Positions 56,151 to 64,000 of a DNA stretch of 64,000 nt are shown here, piece after piece. Each line of letters opens with the position of its first letter. Position 1 is the first letter of the stretch. The notes beneath the pieces were generated by a model, which made no database searches, was not told where the DNA came from, and was given only the letters and a program-made list of their open reading frames with translations. The position numbers were made by a program, and so were the translations under genes. This DNA is from Rahnella aquatilis CIP 78.65 = ATCC 33071 (lineage in GTDB: Bacteria; Pseudomonadota; Gammaproteobacteria; Enterobacterales; Enterobacteriaceae), in contig NC_016818.1 in the NCBI RefSeq assembly GCF_000241955.1, forward strand, positions 3,906,001-3,970,000. Direction: 5' to 3'.

Positions 56151-58139
56151 TTACTGTGCCTGCTTTCTCAGCAGATAAATAAAGTATGGCGCGCCGATAA
56201 AGGTCGCGAGCAAACCGGCAGGGATTTGATCCGGGAAAATGATCATGCGCCCGCACCAGTCCGCAAAGACCATCAGCAAGCCGCCAAGCACGCTGGCGAC
56301 CATCCACTGCGGCATCGCCCTGCGAAATCCCATCATGCGGGCCATATGGGGTGCCATCAGCCCGACAAAACTCAGCGGTCCGACCGTCAGCGTTGCCGCC
56401 GCTGTCATCACCGCCGCCAGCAATAAAATCGCCACGCGGGTGGGCGTCAGCGCCAGCCCGACTGATTTCGCCGTCACGCTGCCCAGCGGCAAAATATTTA
56501 TCCAGCGACAGCAGAAGGGAACCATCACCATCAGCACCCCGGCCAGAATCAGCGTGCGCCACGCCGCTTGCGCAGAAACGGAATAAGTCGAGCCGGAAAG
56601 CCAGGTCAGTAAACCCCCCATGCGCGGATCGCCGCTCGCCAGCAGCAACGTCATCAGCGTGGTGAAGGCCGTACTGAGCGCAATACCGGTCAGCAACATA
56701 CGTTCCGCCGAGAAGCTGCGCAGCCCCGAGGCCACCATAATCACCAGCAGCGTCAGCGCCGCACCGGCACTGCCCGCCGGCAGCAGCCATGCAAAGGCAT
56801 CGCCCGGCACGATAAACATCATCACCACCACGCCCGTTGCGGCACCAGAACTGATCCCCAGCACTTCCGGGCTGGCCATCGCATTACCGGTCAGTTTCTG
56901 GATCAGCACACCGGATGAGGCCAGCATCACACCTGCCGCCAGTGCCGCCAGAACACGCGGTAAGCGCCATGGCAGCAGAGCCTGTAAATCGGCACCGGTT
57001 GACCAGCTCCAGCCGGTGGCGTTGCGTCCGGCCATCAGCGCGACCATCAACCCGAGGAACAGCACGGCGAGCGCCAGCGACACCCAGCGCATCAGATGCT
57101 GACGTTCATCTGGCACGTGATCGCCCTGATCCATTGGCGGCGGTGTCATGTTATTGCGCAGACGCGGCAGCAGCCATAACAGCAGCGGTGCCCCCACCAG
57201 CGCAGTCGCGGCACCGGTCGGAATTTCCATCCAGAAGGTCGTGATAAACTGCATCACCTGATCGGTAAGCCACAACAGCAGCGCACCGATCACCGGCGCA
57301 ATGATCAGCCGGGCAGTCAGACGACGTGCACCCAGCATTTTCGCCAGTAATGGCGCAAACAGACCGATAAAGCCGATAATCCCCACCGCATTAACCAGTT
57401 GCGCACTCATCAGAATCGCCAGGGTCAGAACAGCCAGACGTGCCGCTGACAGCCCGAGGCCGAGGTTTTTGGCGACGCCGTCATCCAGCCCCAGCAACGT
57501 CATCGGGCGCTGCAACAAAAATGCCAGCAGCCAGACAATGATCACGCGCGGCAGCAGGAAGTTCGCGATATCCCAGTCCTGTTGGTTCAGCGCCCCGCTG
57601 CTCCACATGTACAGGCTTTGCAGGTTCTGATAGTTGAAGATGCCAATCAGGCCGTTCACCGCACCGCAATATAAGCCGAGTACCAGACCGGCGAGGATCA
57701 GCGTGACCGGTGACATGCGTTTGCCCCAGGCGATACCAAATACCAGTGCGCCAATCACCACCGCCCCGGTCATGGCGGCAAACTGCTGAGTGATCATCCC
57801 GCCCGGCAGCGCCCATAAAGTCGCAACCGTCAGGCCGAGCTGGGCACCCGCCGAGACGCCGAGCGTCGCGGGTTCCGCCAGCGGATTGCGTAAAACCTGC
57901 TGGAACAGCAAACCGACCAGCCCCAGCCCTGCGCCCGCCAGCAAGGCCACGGCAACGCGTGGCAGCAGGCTATAATGGAAAAGCATCTGCTGAACATTTT
58001 CGATATCAGGCTGCCACAACGCGCCGCGCCACTGCGCATAAGGCAGTTGCTGATGCAGGTTGTATAGGCTGAGCGCACCGGCGGCCAGCGCAAGCAGTAT
58101 CAGGAGAATCAGCGAAACGCTGAGCGAACGGCGGTTCAT
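56151..58139 (-). CDS. fhuB: Ferrichrome ABC transporter permease FhuB
   Basis: Double-length inner-membrane permease: two fused FecCD halves (about 330 residues each) that import hydroxamate siderophores with FhuC and FhuD. 662 residues (E. coli 660). The ATG at 58139 overlaps the fhuD stop (ATGA); longer frames upstream are unlikely. Each half carries a GLVGLLFQQVLRNPLAEPATLGVSAG- or LTGNAMASPEVLGISSGAATG-type loop. Confidence 0.95.
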   Translation of the reverse strand: MNRRSLSVSLILLILLALAAGALSLYNLHQQLPYAQWRGALWQPDIENVQQMLFHYSLLPRVAVALLAGAGLGLVGLLFQQVLRNPLAEPATLGVSAGAQLGLTVATLWALPGGMITQQFAAMTGAVVIGALVFGIAWGKRMSPVTLILAGLVLGLYCGAVNGLIGIFNYQNLQSLYMWSSGALNQQDWDIANFLLPRVIIVWLLAFLLQRPMTLLGLDDGVAKNLGLGLSAARLAVLTLAILMSAQLVNAVGIIGFIGLFAPLLAKMLGARRLTARLIIAPVIGALLLWLTDQVMQFITTFWMEIPTGAATALVGAPLLLWLLPRLRNNMTPPPMDQGDHVPDERQHLMRWVSLALAVLFLGLMVALMAGRNATGWSWSTGADLQALLPWRLPRVLAALAAGVMLASSGVLIQKLTGNAMASPEVLGISSGAATGVVVMMFIVPGDAFAWLLPAGSAGAALTLLVIMVASGLRSFSAERMLLTGIALSTAFTTLMTLLLASGDPRMGGLLTWLSGSTYSVSAQAAWRTLILAGVLMVMVPFCCRWINILPLGSVTAKSVGLALTPTRVAILLLAAVMTAAATLTVGPLSFVGLMAPHMARMMGFRRAMPQWMVASVLGGLLMVFADWCGRMIIFPDQIPAGLLATFIGAPYFIYLLRKQAQ

Positions 58140-59038
58140 ACCGGCTTCCTCAGGGTGCGGGTTAACATCTCGCAGAAATTCATCGCGCTGAAGGTGGCGC
58201 CGTAATACCACACGGCAGGTACGATGCTGAACTGGTTCGCCCGCACGAACGGCATGGATTTCCACAGCGGCGTTTTCGCCACGGCATCCATCATATCGGT
58301 GTTGTCATGTTCAAAACACAATACGCGGGCATTTTTAATGCTGGCCAGACGCTCGACGCCGACCGATACGCTGCCCCAGAAACTGCCTTCCCCGACCCAG
58401 GCGTTGGTCAGCCCGAGTTCGCCCATCACTTCATGGAACATGCTGCCTACGCCAAACACCAGAACGTGGCGCGTATCAATGAAGGTGATTAACAGCAGCG
58501 GCTGATGCGCGACCGGCTTCAGTTGTTCGCGGGTTTGCTTGAGCGTGTTGCGATAAAGCTGCAAATGCGCTTCGGCGCGATCCTGTAACCCCAGGCGATC
58601 CGCCAGTTTATGCAGGGAACTGATGGCCAGATTGAGCGGTTTTGCCGAACCGTCATTGGCTTTAACATCCAGCACCGGCGCGATAGTTTCAAGCTGGCGG
58701 GTGGTCGGGCCATAACCGGTGGTGATCAGCAACAGCGAGGGATTCAGTTGCTGGATAAGTTCCATGTTAGGTTCGGTGCGCTGACCGACGTCAATCACGC
58801 CCGGTCCCAGCGGCGGTTCAGCCACCCAGATGTTGTAATTACGAATATCGGCAATCGCCAGCGGCATCACGCCGAGCGCGATCAGCAGCTCGGTGGGCAA
58901 CCATTCAAGGGTCACAATGCGGCTGAGATCGGGACGCGATGCAGACAGTGCAGGCAGCGACGTCAGCAACGGGGAAAGCGCCATCATCTGCAACAGACGG
59001 CGGCGCGTGATCCCGGAAATAGATGAAATATCAGACAT
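58136..59038 (-). CDS. fhuD: Ferrichrome periplasmic binding protein FhuD
   Basis: Binds ferric hydroxamates in the periplasm. 300 residues. The N-terminus has a twin-arginine-like motif (TRRRLLQMMALSPLL), as in E. coli FhuD. RIVTLEWLPTELLIALGV, VIDVGQRTEPNMELI, and FWGSVSVGVERLA are conserved. The gene overlaps fhuB and is 1 bp from fhuC. Confidence 0.95.
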   Translation of the reverse strand: MSDISSISGITRRRLLQMMALSPLLTSLPALSASRPDLSRIVTLEWLPTELLIALGVMPLAIADIRNYNIWVAEPPLGPGVIDVGQRTEPNMELIQQLNPSLLLITTGYGPTTRQLETIAPVLDVKANDGSAKPLNLAISSLHKLADRLGLQDRAEAHLQLYRNTLKQTREQLKPVAHQPLLLITFIDTRHVLVFGVGSMFHEVMGELGLTNAWVGEGSFWGSVSVGVERLASIKNARVLCFEHDNTDMMDAVAKTPLWKSMPFVRANQFSIVPAVWYYGATFSAMNFCEMLTRTLRKPV

Positions 59039-59039
59039 A

Positions 59040-59852
59040 TCAGTATACGAAGCTCACCGGTGCGCCACCCGCAGGATGCGGGAGGATCCCCATCGGAATG
59101 CCATAAATTTGTTCCAGCACGTCGCCGCGCATCATCTCTTCCGGTGTGCCCTGGGCAATCACTTCACCGCCGCGCAACGCCATCAACTGATCGCAATAGC
59201 GCGCGGCCATATTCAGATCATGCAGCACAGCGATCACCGTTAAGCCTTTTTCACGGCTCAGACGCTGGATCAAGGCCAGCACGTCTTTCTGATGGGCGAT
59301 ATCCAGCGCAGAGGTCGGCTCATCGAGCAGCAGGCAACGGCTGTCCTGCGCCACCATCATTGCCAGCCAGGCGCGCTGACGTTCGCCGCCGGAGAGGCTG
59401 TCCACCAGACGGCGGGCAAACGGTTTGAGGCCGACCAGCGCAATGGCTTCTTCGACCTTTTCTTTGTCCTGATGTTTAAAACGACCCAGTGCGCCGTGCC
59501 ACGGATAGCGGCCAATCGACACCAGTTCCTGCACGGTCATGCCTTCTGCGGCGGGAAGCTGCTGCGGCAGATACGCCACCTGACGCGCAAAGGCTTTGCT
59601 GTCCCACTGCGCCAGCGGCGTTTCATTGAGGTAAATCGTTCCGGATGTCGCAGACTGATGCCGCCCGAGCATTTTTAATAACGTCGACTTTCCTGATCCA
59701 TTGTGACCAATCAGGCCGCACACTTTTCCCTGCGGAAAGCTCAGCGATAATGGCGCGAGAAGCGTGCGTCCCGGGACGGTGAAACTCACATCCAGCAGGC
59801 GAAAGACGCTTTCTGGCAGCGATGAAGACGGATGTACGTTGTTATCAGGCAT
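59040..59852 (-). CDS. fhuC: Ferrichrome ABC transporter ATPase FhuC
   Basis: Cytoplasmic ATPase driving FhuB. 270 residues from the ATG at 59852 (E. coli 265). Walker A GHNGSGKS, Q-loop YLPQQLP, signature LSGGERQRA, Walker B CLLLDEPTSALD, H-loop VLHDLN. The GTG at 59897 would place the start inside a hairpin and is less likely. It ends with the FhuC tail GIPMGILPHPAGGAPVSFVY. Confidence 0.94.
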   Translation of the reverse strand: MPDNNVHPSSSLPESVFRLLDVSFTVPGRTLLAPLSLSFPQGKVCGLIGHNGSGKSTLLKMLGRHQSATSGTIYLNETPLAQWDSKAFARQVAYLPQQLPAAEGMTVQELVSIGRYPWHGALGRFKHQDKEKVEEAIALVGLKPFARRLVDSLSGGERQRAWLAMMVAQDSRCLLLDEPTSALDIAHQKDVLALIQRLSREKGLTVIAVLHDLNMAARYCDQLMALRGGEVIAQGTPEEMMRGDVLEQIYGIPMGILPHPAGGAPVSFVY

Positions 59853-59890
59853 AAGATTTTCTACGTTGACATCTGTAAGTGGAAAGGGAA

Positions 59891-59922
59891 CGGGCACGAC
59901 CTGCGTGCCCGGATTGTCGTGC
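59891..59922 (-). promoter_or_regulatory. Alternative hairpins between fhuA and fhuC
   Basis: Two mutually exclusive stems: CGGGCACG/CGTGCCCG (59891-59911) and GCACGAC/GTCGTGC (59894-59922). The first is followed on the minus strand by TTCCCTTTCC. May reduce fhuCDB expression relative to fhuA, or act as an attenuator. Confidence 0.5.
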
Positions 59923-59947
59923 TTACATACTGACGATTCGAAGACTC

Positions 59948-62176
59948 TTAAAAACGGAAGGTTGCGGTTGCAACCACCTGACGATCTGAACCCCAGTAAC
60001 AGGCGTAATCGCGGTAGCAGCTGGCAACATACTCACGATCCAGCAAGTTATTAATGTTCAGACCGACAGAAGAACCTGGCATGCCGAAGCGAGCGAGATC
60101 ATATTTCACCGTCGCATCAACCAGCGTGTAAGAGGAAACATTGAATGCCTCATTCTCTCTGGATGCATTCACGCCGTTTGCGGTGTAGAAGCTCGAACTT
60201 GCTCCCACATAGCGCACACCAGAACCGAGCGTCAGGCCGCTAAGCGCAGTTTCGTGGAAGGTGTAATCCGCCCACAGAGATGCCATATTTGCCGGGACTT
60301 CGACAGGGCGTTTGCCTTCGAAATTAGTGTCATGCGTATATTTTGCATCGGTGTAAGTGTAAGACGCCGTGACGTTGATGTTGGCATTCACCGCGGCTTT
60401 AGCTTCCAGCTCCACACCGCGCGAACGGATTTCACCGGACTGAACGCTAAAGGCGGCGTCAGACGGGTTGGCTGTCAGGTTTTTGTCTTTTGTCAGCTGG
60501 TACACCGCTGCCGTCAGGCTGACCGGACGATCGTTGGGGATGTATTTGATCCCGGCTTCATACTGTTTACCCATTGATGGATCGAACGGCTTACCTTCTT
60601 TGCTGGCACCCGCGGTCGGTTCAAAGGATTCGCTGTAGCTGAAGTACGGAGAAACACCGTTGTCGAACAGGTAGTTCAGACCGCCACGCCAGGTAAACTG
60701 CTGGTCGTTGATCTGCGATGCGCTGTTGGTAGTACGGGTATAGGTTGAGCTTTTCGCGAAATCGTAACGGCCGCCGAGGGTCAGGATCCACCTGTTCCAC
60801 TCCGCCTGATCCTGCGCGTACAGACCGGTTTGTTCCTGACGGTTGAGGATCTTATACGGGAAATAGAGCGAAACATTGCCGTTACCGTATTGCGGATTGG
60901 CCAGGTTCAGATTACTGGCGCTGCCGTAATCGGCATTAATGTCGTTACGCATACGCATGTAATCGACACCCACCAGCACGGTATGATCGACATCGCCGGT
61001 ACCGAATTTAGCCTGAGCCTGTGTATCGACATCAAAGTTCGCCAGCTTCTCTTTGGACTGAACATAGCTGCGCGTGATGTTGCCGTTACCCAGGTAACCG
61101 AAGCCGTAAACTGATTTATATTCCGTGTCGAGTTTGGTGTAACGCAGGTTCTGGCGAACCGTCCAGGTATCATCAAACTGATGGGCGAAGCTGTAACCGA
61201 CCATTTTCTGAGTACGGGACATGCGGTTACCCGCTTCACCTTCGTTGAAATCTGTCGGCAACTTATGCGCTTTACCGTTAGCGTCGTAATACGGCACCAC
61301 GGTCCCTTCACGAGGTAACCATCCGTAGAATCCGGCATCCGGATCGTTCTGGAAATTGCTCAGGAAGGTAAAATCCGTTTTATCATCAGGACGCCATGAG
61401 AAAGACGGCGCGATTGAATAGCGTTTCTCTTTCGCCATTTCCTGCTGCGCATCCTGGCTGCGCGCCACGCCGGTCAGGCGGTAGGAATAGACGCCGGCAT
61501 CATCGATAGCATCGCTGAAATCAAAACCGGTCTGGTACAGGTTATCTGTACCCATTTTGAACTGCACTTCTTTCAACGGTTCAGTGGTCGGGCGTTTGCT
61601 GACCATGCTGACCACGCCGCCGGGGTTGCTCTTACCGTACAGAACGGAAGACGGGCCGCGCAGGACTTCAACGCGCTCCAGCATGTACGGATCCATCGAC
61701 ACTTCAGAGTAGTTATCACCCTGAAGTTTGATGCCGTCGAGATACTGGTTGGTGTTAACAGAGGTGAAGCCACGGATGGCCATGGCGTCAATGGTGTTAG
61801 AGCTGCCACGACTGGCGAAAACACCCGGCGTATAACCCAGTGCTTCTTTCACCGTCACAGGCTGCCTCATGTCCATTTCTTCGCGGGTGACCACAGAAAC
61901 AGATTGAGGTGTCTTCACCAGTGGCGTGTCGGTTTTCGTGCCGGTAGCGCTGTGTTTTGCTGCGATGGTGGCCGCTGGCCCCCATGCGGATTCCGGTGCC
62001 GCTTCGGCTGTTGCCTGGCTGGTCACGTTAATGGTGTCTTCTTTAGCCGCAGCCGGGGTGGCGGCACCGGCATAAAACGCGGCAGACCCGAGCGCAGCGG
62101 TAATGGTTAAAGCTAACGTCCGGCGCCTGAATGCGCCTTGCCGGACTGAGGTTGAAAGCAAGCATTGAGAAACCAT
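59948..62176 (-). CDS. fhuA: Ferrichrome outer-membrane receptor FhuA (TonB-dependent)
   Basis: TonB-dependent outer-membrane transporter for ferrichrome-type siderophores. 742 residues from the ATG at 62176 (E. coli 747 precursor). Signal peptide cleaved after about residue 37 (TPAAAK); TonB box EDTINVTS; plug domain (KTPQSVSVVTREEMDMRQP, RGFTSVNTNQYLDGI); 22-strand barrel ending in ATFRF. Two Cys near the C-terminus (SCYRDYACYWG) match the conserved loop. First gene of fhuACDB; a Fur box lies upstream. Confidence 0.94.
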   Translation of the reverse strand: MVSQCLLSTSVRQGAFRRRTLALTITAALGSAAFYAGAATPAAAKEDTINVTSQATAEAAPESAWGPAATIAAKHSATGTKTDTPLVKTPQSVSVVTREEMDMRQPVTVKEALGYTPGVFASRGSSNTIDAMAIRGFTSVNTNQYLDGIKLQGDNYSEVSMDPYMLERVEVLRGPSSVLYGKSNPGGVVSMVSKRPTTEPLKEVQFKMGTDNLYQTGFDFSDAIDDAGVYSYRLTGVARSQDAQQEMAKEKRYSIAPSFSWRPDDKTDFTFLSNFQNDPDAGFYGWLPREGTVVPYYDANGKAHKLPTDFNEGEAGNRMSRTQKMVGYSFAHQFDDTWTVRQNLRYTKLDTEYKSVYGFGYLGNGNITRSYVQSKEKLANFDVDTQAQAKFGTGDVDHTVLVGVDYMRMRNDINADYGSASNLNLANPQYGNGNVSLYFPYKILNRQEQTGLYAQDQAEWNRWILTLGGRYDFAKSSTYTRTTNSASQINDQQFTWRGGLNYLFDNGVSPYFSYSESFEPTAGASKEGKPFDPSMGKQYEAGIKYIPNDRPVSLTAAVYQLTKDKNLTANPSDAAFSVQSGEIRSRGVELEAKAAVNANINVTASYTYTDAKYTHDTNFEGKRPVEVPANMASLWADYTFHETALSGLTLGSGVRYVGASSSFYTANGVNASRENEAFNVSSYTLVDATVKYDLARFGMPGSSVGLNINNLLDREYVASCYRDYACYWGSDRQVVATATFRF

Positions 62177-62211
62177 TGCATAATCTCTGGAGGAGTAATG
62201 GGAATGTAAAC

Positions 62212-62230
62212 GATAATTATTATTATAACC
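62212..62230. promoter_or_regulatory. Fur box upstream of fhuA
   Basis: GATAATTATTATTATAACC agrees with the 19-bp Fur consensus at about 14 positions by eye, 36 bp upstream of fhuA. Iron repression is expected. Confidence 0.65.
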
Positions 62231-62634
62231 GTCGCATATTATGCTCAATGTCTGGCCTTCTGCAAGTCCATTTAGCAGGTGCAAAGGGTGACAGAATAAA
62301 AATTAACCCTATGTGAATCAGGGGTAAAACTGATGAAAGAATGTTCTAAACAGATTGTGATACACATGTGGATATAAGGCGCAGAATGTAAACGATAAGA
62401 AGCAATTCTTTCATTCTGTGGTGTCTTCACTTTATTTTTATTCCCGAATTTGAAGTATTCGTCATATTTTACTTTCTGATTTGCGAACAAAATCCAAAAT
62501 TATCCGATGGGTGAGCGGTAAACTGTCCGTCGGGTAAAAAGTTAAATCATGCCCCCCCCTTGAGTGTCATTAAGCCTTTCGAAAGCAATGACGAGGACAT
62601 ATAACCTCTTATTTTCTACGCACGGAGCATAATA
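62231..62634. other. Divergent intergenic region fhuA / nucleoside hydrolase gene
   Basis: About 400 bp, no supported gene. It should contain promoters for both directions. A C7 tract lies near 62551. I see no definite CRP or CytR site; TGTGATACACATGTGG (about 62346) is only a half match. Confidence 0.45.
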
Positions 62635-63594
62635 ATGAAAATAGTTAACTGGCCTGAATTAACATTAAGTAAAAGAATGAAATTGCTGGAGCCGCCAACG
62701 GGAAACGCCATTCCGGTAGTGATTGACAGTGACACCTACAATGAAATAGACGATCAAATAGCGATTGCCTGGGCAATGTTACATCCGAAGAAAATTGATC
62801 TGCAGGCACTGTATGCGGCTCCTTTTACCAACAGCTTTTTTGGTAAAGAAAATACCCATACTTATGTCGAGTCTGCCGAACAAGGCATGTCTCTCAGTTT
62901 TGATGAGATGCACAAGGTGATACAAAAAGTTCCTCATACTCAAACGCCAGCCATTTTTAAAGGTTCGACTGACTATCTGAAGAATCGTCCTGTCCCCGAA
63001 ACCTCTCCGGCAGTACAGGATTTAATTGAGCGTGCATTACGCTGTGAAAGCACATTGCAGGTATTATGTATCGCCTCCCCCACCAATATTGCTAATGCGC
63101 TTAGCCTTGAGCCTGAAATCATCCATAAAATCCACGTCACCTGGTTAGGGGGGAATAGTTTTGACTGGAAAGATAATAATGAATTCAATCTGATGCAGGA
63201 CATTTCAGCGAGCCGGGTATTGTTCGACAGTGGCGTGGCATTAACTCATATACCCTGCTTTGGTGTGGCCAATACGTTAGCCACCTCCGTGCCGGAATTA
63301 CAATATTACTTCGCCAACACCAGTACCATCGGAAAATATATTGCCAACATTGCCCCGAACTGTCCGTGGATCGGTTTTGCCTCGCGTAAAGTTATCTGGG
63401 ATATCGCCGCTGTGGGTTATATTTTGGATCCCCAATGGTTCACTGCCCGCTTTCATGCCTCTCCGCTTATCAATGATAATTTTAGCTGGAGTTTCGATAA
63501 CCGCCGCCATCCTGTCCGTGTCATACAGTTTATTGAACGCGATGAGTTGTTTCGGGATCTGTTCCGGAAAATAATCGACGCTGATAATCAATAA
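62635..63594 (+). CDS. Inosine-uridine-type nucleoside hydrolase
   Basis: 319-residue member of the nucleoside N-ribohydrolase family. The calcium-binding motif DSDTYNEIDDQIAIAW gives D31, D33, D39 and D40 (family DxDxxxDD). Other family traits: IASPTNIANAL and the late WDIAAVGYILDP with the second metal Asp. Hydrolyses the glycosidic bond of a nucleoside; base preference not determinable. It lies 20 bp upstream of a CNT transporter gene, giving an uptake-and-cleavage operon. It diverges noticeably from RihA/B/C in the N-terminus. Confidence 0.85.
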   Translation: MKIVNWPELTLSKRMKLLEPPTGNAIPVVIDSDTYNEIDDQIAIAWAMLHPKKIDLQALYAAPFTNSFFGKENTHTYVESAEQGMSLSFDEMHKVIQKVPHTQTPAIFKGSTDYLKNRPVPETSPAVQDLIERALRCESTLQVLCIASPTNIANALSLEPEIIHKIHVTWLGGNSFDWKDNNEFNLMQDISASRVLFDSGVALTHIPCFGVANTLATSVPELQYYFANTSTIGKYIANIAPNCPWIGFASRKVIWDIAAVGYILDPQWFTARFHASPLINDNFSWSFDNRRHPVRVIQFIERDELFRDLFRKIIDADNQ

Positions 63595-63614
63595 ATTAAA
63601 ACATTGAGGATACT

Positions 63615-64000
63615 ATGCCACAAATACTCCTTGTCGCACTGGGCATGATGGTGTTGATTATTATAGCCCTTATATTTTCTGAAAACAGGAAAGCGATAAA
63701 TTTTCGCACGGTGATCGGCGCATTTATTATTCAGGCGTCATTAGCGGCCTTTGTTCTTTTTTTTCCTGCTGGCGAGAAAGCCTTATTTGAAATATCGGGT
63801 TCACTTAGCAGCCTGATGGGTTATTCGGGCGAAGGCATCAATTTTATATTTGGTGATATCGGGAAGTTTAAATTCGGCTTCATTTTTGCATTCCATGTAC
63901 TGCCCATCATTATCTTCATGTCCGCCCTTTTCTCGGTGCTCTATTATCTGGGTATTATGCAATGGGTGATCCGTATTATTGGTAAAGGCATTCAGGCTTT
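63615..64000 (+). CDS. CNT-family nucleoside transporter, NupC/NupX type (partial, 3' end outside window)
   Basis: The first ~128 residues of an inner-membrane nucleoside:cation symporter. Three membrane segments are visible, then the family sequence GYSGEGINFIFGDIG and FAFHVLPIIIFMSALFSVLYYLGIMQWVIRIIGKGIQ. The ATG at 63615 has GAGGA upstream. Truncated by the window edge only. Confidence 0.9.
   Translation, partial: MPQILLVALGMMVLIIIALIFSENRKAINFRTVIGAFIIQASLAAFVLFFPAGEKALFEISGSLSSLMGYSGEGINFIFGDIGKFKFGFIFAFHVLPIIIFMSALFSVLYYLGIMQWVIRIIGKGIQA

Overview
The window is from an enterobacterial chromosome. The run fhuA-fhuC-fhuD-fhuB / hemL / clcA / erpA / btuF-mtn / dgt / degP / cdaR keeps the gene order known from Escherichia coli. 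The accessory content (AmsG/WbaP-type capsule operon, chitinases, speF-potE, gud operon beside cdaR) suggests a soil, plant or insect-associated member of the Yersiniaceae/Erwiniaceae side of Enterobacterales, for example a Rahnella-like organism. The genus is an inference; no rRNA or tRNA is present to settle it.

Bases 1-8700 (minus strand) hold the promoter-proximal part of an exopolysaccharide operon: a JUMPstart/ops leader, then gfcA-gfcB-gfcC-gfcD (yjbEFGH type), then wbaP-wza-wzb-wzc, with wzc cut by the window edge. Just upstream on the same strand are a degenerate EAL-domain protein and a LuxR-type regulator, then a kilobase of AT-rich DNA with an RcsAB-like box. Bases 11.2-12.5 kb carry a Ner-like DNA-binding protein, an unknown partner and a possible small protein.

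Bases 12.5-22 kb are transport and amino-acid genes: an XRE-cupin regulator with azlCD, the putrescine importer plaP, an AraC regulator, and a divergent cluster. One arm encodes a protein of unknown function with HDxxH and ExxxD motifs plus a LysE-type exporter. The other encodes a periplasmic binding protein, one permease and a PLP aminotransferase, with no ATPase. Bases 22-29.2 kb are a chitin island: a GH19 chitinase, a LysR regulator, a GH108 (TtsA-like) muramidase, a membrane-anchored ToxR/CadC-like regulator and a GH18 chitinase without a Sec signal. This looks like a muramidase-assisted chitinase release locus and is the most interesting system here.

Bases 29.2-38.4 kb hold a LysR/MFS pair, a cold-shock-domain protein with an unknown C-terminal half, alkB, a shikimate-dehydrogenase-like gene, and the ornithine-induced speFL-speF-potE operon. 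Bases 38.4-44 kb contain gudP-gudX-gudD and cdaR, with a repeated 11-mer in both promoter regions that is a good candidate CdaR operator. An apparently intact IS200-type element (about 44064-44771) lies between cdaR and degP.

Bases 44.8-62.3 kb are the conserved block from degP (with a sigma-E promoter) to the ferrichrome system fhuACDB, interrupted between hemL and fhuB by a large AIDA-type autotransporter with a T8 tract at its start. The window ends in a nucleoside hydrolase gene and the beginning of a CNT-family nucleoside transporter gene.
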